A stretch of DNA of 19,931 nucleotides from CAZAGD01 sp049699975 (GTDB lineage: Bacteria > Desulfobacterota > SM23-61): the NCBI GenBank assembly GCA_049699975.1, contig JBNAWB010000046.1:1-19931 (forward strand), written 5' to 3'. Under the pieces are notes generated by a model that had not been told where the DNA came from, ran no database searches, and saw only the letters and a program-made list of their open reading frames with translations. Made by a program: the position numbers and the translations under genes. Shown piece after piece: positions 14,461-19,931 of this stretch. Within the stretch, counting starts at the first letter, position 1. Every line of letters begins with the position of its first letter.

Positions 14461-15258
14461 TCACGGGCACGCATAACAATAAAGACAGCCATGCTTGCAT
14501 TTCAGAGAATACCATCCAATATCTAAACTCTCCGTACACCCGCAAAGCGGCCTTTGTCCCTGAGCTTTTTTAAGAGAACAATCTAATTTTTGGGGATGAA
14601 TTTCTTTTAACAAATACCCATCAATACAACGAGAGCCAGGAAAACCTTCCATGGCACAAAAATAAATTTCCATTCCATTACTCCTGGCCCAATTGGCAAT
14701 TTTCCTTGCCTGTTCTTTTTGCTCCGCCAAAGTCTGCGGCACAAGATACCATCCTCGGCTAGCCAAGCGGCTCAATACTTTTTTATACGGAGAAACCCAG
14801 CTTAGGCGACATGTGCGGATGCCCAAAGGAGTTATACTTGCCATTATTTCTGGAAAAAAATCGAAATTACTATAACTTTTCCCTACCCCTTTAACCATTA
14901 AGATGGGATCGAACCTCCAACATATACGTTGGGGGTTACCTACGAGCTTAATTAGGGGCTCTATCATTTGCCCAACTTTTTTCCAAGGCGGGATTAGAGG
15001 TTCAAATTCACTCCCGCCCATACCAGTGATGGTAAGATGAATATAAATTTGCTGATAATTTTTTAAAGTATCCTTTAATAACCCATCTTTAATCAGATTC
15101 TCAGGATTTTTAGTCCAGATTACTACGGAGTGGACTCTTTCCGGAGAAAACTCTTGAAGCCTTTGGGCCAGAATTTCAGGATAGCAAGCAACTAAATCAG
15201 TTCTTCTACTGGCCGATAAAACAATTGGTTTTTTTGGTTTCTCAGTAATGGAATTCAT
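14461..15258 (-). CDS. DUF1848 family protein with C-terminal CxxxCxxC cluster
   Basis: The 265-aa protein matches the uncharacterised DUF1848 family: N-terminal SASRRTD (15-21), then VIWTKNP (46-52), WRFDPI (114-119), and the C-terminal block CGCTESLDIGWY (239-250) followed by CKHGCLYCYA (254-263). The last element is C254-x3-C258-x2-C261, the spacing that binds 4Fe-4S in radical SAM enzymes, but located at the C-terminus instead of the N-terminus; additional cysteines are C201, C211, C227, C239 and C241. It is probably a cytosolic Fe-S protein, and function is unknown. There is no strong Shine-Dalgarno (GGGC only). A 14-bp perfect palindrome lies about 20 bp upstream of the ATG. It appears monocistronic: 104 bp to the membrane-protein gene and 147 bp from the regulator gene. 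Confidence 0.88.
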   Translation of the reverse strand: MNSITEKPKKPIVLSASRRTDLVACYPEILAQRLQEFSPERVHSVVIWTKNPENLIKDGLLKDTLKNYQQIYIHLTITGMGGSEFEPLIPPWKKVGQMIEPLIKLVGNPQRICWRFDPILMVKGVGKSYSNFDFFPEIMASITPLGIRTCRLSWVSPYKKVLSRLASRGWYLVPQTLAEQKEQARKIANWARSNGMEIYFCAMEGFPGSRCIDGYLLKEIHPQKLDCSLKKAQGQRPLCGCTESLDIGWYSLKCKHGCLYCYACP

Positions 15259-15277
15259 ATTGCCCAGGCTAATAACT

Positions 15278-15291
15278 AACTCTTAAGAGTT
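15278..15291. promoter_or_regulatory. Perfect 14-bp palindrome upstream of the DUF1848 gene
   Basis: AACTCTTAAGAGTT is a perfect palindrome 19 bp upstream of the DUF1848 start codon, in the 147-bp gap after the response regulator gene. Its position and symmetry suit a dimeric repressor operator or a leader hairpin. No convincing -35/-10 pair is adjacent. On the plus strand it is followed by a T-run, but no plus-strand gene ends here. Confidence 0.35.
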
Positions 15292-15307
15292 TTTTACTAA
15301 ACCCTTT

Positions 15308-15329
15308 TTCCTTTTTGGGGAAAAAGGAA
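15308..15329. other. AT-rich hairpin 3' of the response regulator gene
   Basis: TTCCTTTTT and AAAAAGGAA form a perfect 9-bp stem around a GGGG loop (CCCC on the minus strand). It is 77 bp after the stop of the NtrC-type gene and could contribute to transcript ending there, but the stem is mostly A-T and no separate U-tract follows, so a terminator call is weak. Confidence 0.3.
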
Positions 15330-15405
15330 TAGCAAAAGGCTGGAAAATTTAGGAAAAGTTAAGCTTCTTGAAGAAAAAAGGGCTTCGCGAAAAAAAAATA
15401 CTTTC

Positions 15406-16773
15406 TTAATTTTCCCCGTCTCCGGGTATGCCATATTTATCCATCTTATATTTTAAGATGCGGCGACTAATCCCCAAAAGTTCCGCAGCGCGGGTCTGTA
15501 CATAATTACTTCTCTTCAAGGCTTCTAAGATGATGTCCTTTTCGAACTCTCTTTCAGCATCTTCAAAAGAGATCCGTCCGTTCAAAACACCAAGCTTTAT
15601 TAATTCCACCCGCGAATTAATTTTCAAGGAAGGCGGAATATCATTCGGCTCAATTACATCAGAAGTAGAAAGGACAACGATTCGCTCAATTATATTTTCC
15701 AACTCGCGCACATTGCCCGGCCAATCATAAGCCACTAATATATCCATAGCTTCTGGCGTTATTTTTTTCTTCCCTGGGCCGGCGTGCTTATCCAAAAAAT
15801 GTCTAACTAAAAGAGGAATATCTTCCTTACGCTGCCTTAGGGGAGGGATAGTTAAAGGCACCACATTAATGCGGTAATAAAGATCAGACCGAAATGCTCC
15901 TTTGGCCATAAGTTCCTCGAGATTCTTATTCGTCGCCGAAATTAATCGCACATCCACGCTGATAGTCTTCACTCCTCCCACGCGGACAAATTCTCGTTCT
16001 TGCAAAGCGCGTAGGATCTTCGCTTGCGTCGGCAGGCTTAATTCTGAAATCTCATCTAAGAAAAGGGTCCCTTGATGGGCCAGTTCAAAATGGCCGATCC
16101 GCCTGGCCTGAGCATCAGTAAAAGCCCCTTTTTCATGGCCAAAAAGCTCGCTCTCGATCAAAGTCTCGGGGATGGCTGCGCAATTAACAGCCACGAAGGG
16201 CTTATTCCGGCGGGGGCTATTATAATGGATAGCTCGAGCAACTAATTCTTTGCCGGTGCCGCTTTCGCCATGGATGAGGACCGTAGAATTTTTTTCGGCT
16301 ATTTGGCGAATGGTGGCGTAAATCTCGCGCATTTCTTTAGATTTGCCGATGATATTATCGAACTGGTATTTTTCCTCCACTTCACCCTGGAGGCGAAGGT
16401 TCGCCATTTTCAAATCACGACTTTCCAGGGCCTTTTGGACAACTAATTTTAATTCATCCAAATCAAAAGGCTTCGTAATATAATCATAGGCTCCCAGTTT
16501 CATAGCTTCCACGGCGGTTTTAACAGTCTTGGTAGCCGTGAGCATAATTATGGGGAGGGAGGGATGCCTTTCCCGCATCTCTTTTAAGGCCTCCATGCCA
16601 TCTTTACCAGGCATGATGATGTCTAAAAGAACTACTTCTGGTTCTTCACTCTCCAGCTTTACTAAGGCTTCATCCGCACTCCCCGCGAGGATTACCTGAT
16701 AATCTTTTTTAAAGATCATCCGCAAGGAGTCTCTTACACTTGCCTCGTCATCGACAATTAAAATTCGCCGCAT
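15406..16773 (-). CDS. NtrC-type sigma-54-dependent response regulator
   Basis: The 455-aa protein has the complete three-domain layout. The receiver (1-118) has acidic D8, D9 and E10, phosphoacceptor D51 in LLDIIMPGKDG, T79 and K101 (ITKPFD). The AAA+ sigma-54 interaction domain (about 137-370) has Walker A GESGTGKE (169-176), a GAFTDA loop (216-221; GAFTGA in the consensus), Walker B GTLFLDEI (235-242), the arginine region FRSDLYYR and WPGNVREL (351-358). A Fis-type helix-turn-helix (about 418-447) ends the protein. It should bind enhancers and activate RNA polymerase-sigma-54 when phosphorylated, presumably by the kinase two genes upstream. The start matches the family N-terminus, but the 22-nt spacer after the upstream gene is nearly all A/T with no Shine-Dalgarno. 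Targets are unknown. Confidence 0.95.
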   Translation of the reverse strand: MRRILIVDDEASVRDSLRMIFKKDYQVILAGSADEALVKLESEEPEVVLLDIIMPGKDGMEALKEMRERHPSLPIIMLTATKTVKTAVEAMKLGAYDYITKPFDLDELKLVVQKALESRDLKMANLRLQGEVEEKYQFDNIIGKSKEMREIYATIRQIAEKNSTVLIHGESGTGKELVARAIHYNSPRRNKPFVAVNCAAIPETLIESELFGHEKGAFTDAQARRIGHFELAHQGTLFLDEISELSLPTQAKILRALQEREFVRVGGVKTISVDVRLISATNKNLEELMAKGAFRSDLYYRINVVPLTIPPLRQRKEDIPLLVRHFLDKHAGPGKKKITPEAMDILVAYDWPGNVRELENIIERIVVLSTSDVIEPNDIPPSLKINSRVELIKLGVLNGRISFEDAEREFEKDIILEALKRSNYVQTRAAELLGISRRILKYKMDKYGIPGDGEN

Positions 16774-16795
16774 AAGTTATAAAAAAAATAATCTT

Positions 16796-18685
16796 TTAAC
16801 TTGCTACTTGAAACTTCAAAGTTAAGGTAGTACCTTTTCCTTCTTCTTGACTTACTGCCATATCTCCCCGATTGCGCACCATAACCTTCCGCGCTAAAGA
16901 CAAAGCCAGGTTTAATTCCTCAAAATTAACTCCCGCATCTTCTCCGAATGCTTTAGCCATCTTCGTTACGTTATTAATTGTATCATACCAAAAATCTAAT
17001 TCCACAAATCTTTTCTGTTCTTCGCCACCATAATCAGTCGCTACTCTTAGCTTATTAGGTCCTTTTTCTTGTTTGCATATATTGTCTAAAACGTTACGCA
17101 GCACAAAATCAAGCTGCGCCCCATCAAATAGGATATTAGGCAAATCTTCTTTTAATTCTAAAATTAATTCGGTTCCTCTTTCTCTAAAAAATTTCTCCTT
17201 GCGCCTTAGTACCTCCCTTAAGGCCTGATTTAAGAAATTCTCCTGTAATCTGGGAGGAGGAAGTTGCGCGAATTCCAAAAGGTTTTCCAATAATTCATTA
17301 ATTCGCTGCACATCTAAATTTACTATTTTAGAAAATTGGTAGCGAAACTCGGGATCATCATATTTTTCGGGTAATAGGGAAGCAAAGGTGCTAATAGCTA
17401 CTAAAGGATTTTTTATCTCATGGGCTAAAGTGGAAAGAGTGGCATCAAAAAGATTCCCTTTTTCCTCCGGCGTAATAGAAATGGGGGGGTGAATTTTATC
17501 TTTCTTTACTTCGGTTCGCGGGAGCGCTTCCGGCTCCAGACGCCCGAAGCTAAATATCAAATCCTCCGGTAAAAGGATATCCCCCTCTTTCAAGACGGCC
17601 GACCTTAAAGTCAAGCTCTCCAATTCACTCAGATTACCGGGCCAATAGTATTGTTGGAGTATCTCTAAGGCTTCTAAAGAGAACTTCTTTTTGGAAATTA
17701 ACTCGCGATTATGTTCTTGTAAAATCTCATTAGCTAAACGCGGAATTTCCTCTTTCCTTTCCCGTAAAGGTTTGAGGAAAATGGGTAACATCTCCAGGGT
17801 CTGGTAAAGGTCTCCTCTGAATTTACCGGCCGAAACAGCTTGAGCTAAAGATGAAATAGAGGTGGAAATGATCTTCGCCTCGATGCCAATCTCCTCCAGC
17901 CCCGGCCAATTAATTCTTTGATCATGCCATAGGTCTAAGAGGATGGTCTGCATGTCCCAATCCAAGTTCTCCACTTCCTCAAAGAACAAGGTTAAAGCTA
18001 TACTCTCCCCTTTGTAGAAATTTTTTAACCAGAAGGAGAGTTTCTGCGCAAATTTTTCTGCAGTTAGGCCGCGGCAAAAAAAACGGAGAAAGGGCCGATC
18101 TTTGTTCGGGCTGAGAAAATGAATTGCTTTTGCTACCTCGCTTTTACCAGTGCCCTCTTCTCCTTGAATGAAGACGGGGAATGAAGAAAAAGAGACTTTA
18201 AAAACTTTCTCTCTTACATCTGCAGGCATGCGCGAAGAATAAAGCCAGGCTTTAATCTTTTCCTCAGCGGGCACGGGGAGCTTGGGTTCATTTTTCTTCT
18301 CCGCTAAGTCTTTTTCTAAGATAAGGTTTTGCACCTTCTCGCGTAGAGCCTGCACGGAAAATGGCTTAGGAAGACAATCGCTCCAAGGTAAGTTTAATTT
18401 TTTACCCCCGATGGCTTTCTCCCCCAAGAGGAGAAGTAAAGGCAGCCGGGGGCGAGATTTGCGCAAAGATTGAAAATATGCTTCATAAAATACGGGCGGC
18501 AGATCGATTCCGGCTAAGACTATTTCTAACTCTTCCCGCTCAGCCACTTCCACCGCTTCTTGGAAGTTATTTGCGGTCAAGACTGTGTAATCATCCTTAA
18601 GAATCATCCCCACGGAAGTGCGAATGTTGGATGAGGGATCAGCTATAAGAGCTTTCCTTTTTCGTGTTGGCGCATCAGAAGGCAC
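16796..18685 (-). CDS. Composite degenerate regulator: pseudo-receiver, NtrC-like AAA+, histidine-kinase-like C-terminus
   Basis: 629 aa with the preferred GTG start. Residues 11-122 resemble a receiver, but the phosphoacceptor is replaced (LAGIDLPP, G59 where D is expected) and the acidic pocket reads ADPSS; K107 remains. Residues 140-380 are an NtrC-like AAA+ domain with intact Walker A GEEGTGKS (175-182), altered Walker B (FFEE, 234-237) and WPGNLSEL, but no GAFTGA loop, so sigma-54 activation is unlikely. No DNA-binding domain follows. Instead residues 412-480 are a HisKA helix pair with H422 (LAHEIKNPL), then a HATPase-like domain that keeps an N-box (N531, N535) but lacks the DxGxG and GLGL boxes. 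An ATG at 18697 would add four residues, but GGAGG at 18691-18695 lies 5 nt before the GTG. The gene overlaps the sensor kinase stop and ends 22 bp before the regulator gene. Role inferred: adaptor or antagonist. Confidence 0.88.
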   Translation of the reverse strand: MPSDAPTRKRKALIADPSSNIRTSVGMILKDDYTVLTANNFQEAVEVAEREELEIVLAGIDLPPVFYEAYFQSLRKSRPRLPLLLLLGEKAIGGKKLNLPWSDCLPKPFSVQALREKVQNLILEKDLAEKKNEPKLPVPAEEKIKAWLYSSRMPADVREKVFKVSFSSFPVFIQGEEGTGKSEVAKAIHFLSPNKDRPFLRFFCRGLTAEKFAQKLSFWLKNFYKGESIALTLFFEEVENLDWDMQTILLDLWHDQRINWPGLEEIGIEAKIISTSISSLAQAVSAGKFRGDLYQTLEMLPIFLKPLRERKEEIPRLANEILQEHNRELISKKKFSLEALEILQQYYWPGNLSELESLTLRSAVLKEGDILLPEDLIFSFGRLEPEALPRTEVKKDKIHPPISITPEEKGNLFDATLSTLAHEIKNPLVAISTFASLLPEKYDDPEFRYQFSKIVNLDVQRINELLENLLEFAQLPPPRLQENFLNQALREVLRRKEKFFRERGTELILELKEDLPNILFDGAQLDFVLRNVLDNICKQEKGPNKLRVATDYGGEEQKRFVELDFWYDTINNVTKMAKAFGEDAGVNFEELNLALSLARKVMVRNRGDMAVSQEEGKGTTLTLKFQVAS

Positions 18686-19931
18686 TCTTTCCTCCATCTC
18701 TTAAGGGTAAATTAATGCGGAAGCTCGTTCCTTTGCCTACTTCACTTTCTACATCTATAAAACCACCATGTTCATGAATAATCTGGTGGCTAATAGCTAA
18801 TCCTAAACCACTTCCTTCAGGTTTAGTGGAGAAAAATGGATCAAATACGTGATCTATATTTTCTGGAGGAATACCGATTCCAGTATCGCGGATTTCGATC
18901 TGTACATATGGTTCTGTTTTTTCTTCATGAGTGATTTGAACTACGCGCGTTTCAATCCAGATCTTGCCTTCTTTTTCTATAGCTTGAATAGCATTTAAAA
19001 GGATATTAAGCAAGACTTGTTTGAGCTGTTCCGCATCTACCATTATAGATGGAAGGTGCGGGTCATAATTTTTTATAAGGGTAATATTTTTCTTTTTAGC
19101 TTCATTGGCGATCAAAACTCCCATCCGATCGATGAGGGCATTTATATCCTCTCCTTTGAGGTTTGGTTCTGAAGGTTTGGCAAACCCTAAAAGCTCATTG
19201 ATGAGCGAAGTAAGGCGGTCAATTTCCCCAGCGGCCACCTTGAGAAAGTAATCCCGAAATTCTTCATCATCCATCCTCTCGGGAAGCAATTGGGTAAATG
19301 TTTTGATGGAAACGAGAGGATTACGTATCTCATGGGCGAGGCTGGCAATTAGGGTGCCTAAAGAGGCGAGGCGATCAGAACGCCTTAGTATATTTTGCGA
19401 TTTTTTCAGATTTTCATAAAGGGTAGCATTTTCGATAGCGATGGCCAGTTGATTTGACAAAGTAACCAAAAGGTCAAGGTCTTCTCGATAATACATTTCT
19501 TGCCCAGCCTTATGCCCCAGAGCCACAAAACCGATCAACCTCTCAGAATAGATTAGCGGGAGGAGCACCTCAGCGTGCATCTGCTCCATTATTTTTTGTA
19601 CTTCCTTTGCGCCGGGATCTTGCTCTTCTCGATCTAATTCTACCCGCAGGATGGCGTCACTCTTTTTTTGCATAAATTTAATAAAAGGATCATTGGCTTT
19701 TATAGGTTTATTAACATAATCACCTATTAAAGAATTTCTGACCAAGGCTGGACGATAGACTTCTTTTTCTTGGTTAAAAAGATATATACAAACATTATTA
19801 ATTCCCATACTTTTTTCCACCGTCTCCGCTAAGGCATTCAAGAGTCGATTTAGATCCATGATGGTTACTAAGCGCTTGCTAAAATCTTCCAAAATCCGGT
19901 GGTAATAATATTTGTCGCGGACAATGATCTG
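18675..19931 (-). CDS. Sensor histidine kinase with GAF domain, 5' end outside the window
   Basis: 418 residues are visible and the frame is open to the window edge, so the gene is truncated. The first internal candidate start is a TTG at 19892, but the upstream residues (VRDKYYYHRI) look like the membrane-proximal linker of kinases with an N-terminal multi-helix membrane region. I therefore treat the start as lying outside. In fragment numbering a GAF domain covers about 25-170, followed by HisKA with H200 (SLAHEIRNPLVS), then HATPase_c with N-box N309/N313, DTGIGIPPE (349-357), an F-box region and GSGLGLA (373-379). All catalytic boxes are intact, so it should autophosphorylate and pass phosphate to the NtrC-type regulator. 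The stop overlaps the start of the composite gene by 11-23 bp, implying translational coupling. The signal is unknown. Confidence 0.93.
   Translation of the reverse strand, partial: QIIVRDKYYYHRILEDFSKRLVTIMDLNRLLNALAETVEKSMGINNVCIYLFNQEKEVYRPALVRNSLIGDYVNKPIKANDPFIKFMQKKSDAILRVELDREEQDPGAKEVQKIMEQMHAEVLLPLIYSERLIGFVALGHKAGQEMYYREDLDLLVTLSNQLAIAIENATLYENLKKSQNILRRSDRLASLGTLIASLAHEIRNPLVSIKTFTQLLPERMDDEEFRDYFLKVAAGEIDRLTSLINELLGFAKPSEPNLKGEDINALIDRMGVLIANEAKKKNITLIKNYDPHLPSIMVDAEQLKQVLLNILLNAIQAIEKEGKIWIETRVVQITHEEKTEPYVQIEIRDTGIGIPPENIDHVFDPFFSTKPEGSGLGLAISHQIIHEHGGFIDVESEVGKGTSFRINLPLRDGGKSAF

Noticed and set aside
15259..15405. Sigma-54 (-24/-12) promoter near the NtrC-type regulator gene
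   Set aside because: A TTGCT is present on the minus strand but the GG of the -24 element is absent at the right spacing.

Overview
The window is about 20 kb of one bacterial chromosome. Every protein gene I can support, and the one partial tRNA, lie on the minus strand, so transcription runs from the right edge to the left edge. The sequence is moderately AT-rich and has Shine-Dalgarno sites, a bacterial-type LonA, an NtrC-type sigma-54 activator and an alanine-like tRNA. Nothing fixes the phylum. An uncultured, probably anaerobic, deep-branching or Gram-negative-type bacterium fits best: iron alcohol dehydrogenase, LarB/LarC nickel-cofactor genes, DUF1848, a GAF-type sensor kinase and scattered palindromic repeats.

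Layout in transcription order (right to left). (1) 19931-15406 is a three-gene signalling cassette. It holds a sensor kinase with GAF, HisKA and HATPase domains, cut by the window edge; a composite protein (degenerate receiver, degenerate NtrC-like AAA+, degenerate histidine kinase); and an intact NtrC-type response regulator. The composite looks as if it was built from copies of its two neighbours and is the most unusual item here. (2) 15258-14461 is a DUF1848 protein with a C-terminal radical-SAM-like cysteine motif. (3) 14409-13122 is a repeat-rich island. It contains an eight-helix membrane protein of unknown function, built as an internal duplication and flanked by two copies of a GTCAT-type palindromic repeat, followed by another dispersed repeat shared with the left end of the window. 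(4) 13055-11115 is a DinG/XPD-like iron-sulfur helicase. (5) 11034-5138 starts at a near-consensus sigma-70 promoter and reads lon, thiL and two CNNM/CorC-type membrane proteins, tightly packed. (6) 5016-1668 is larB, larC and an M20 metallopeptidase. (7) 1490-297 is an iron-dependent alcohol dehydrogenase. (8) 230-1 holds a small inverted-repeat element, a dispersed repeat and the 5' end of a tRNA, probably tRNA-Ala.

Functionally the window mixes housekeeping (Lon proteolysis, thiamine diphosphate synthesis, helicase repair), ion or membrane homeostasis (CNNM pair), part of the nickel-pincer cofactor pathway (LarB and LarC; LarE and the LarA-type enzyme are not here), fermentative redox chemistry and a sigma-54 signalling cascade. 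The targets of the NtrC-type regulator are not evident: I found no convincing -24/-12 promoter in the intergenic spaces.
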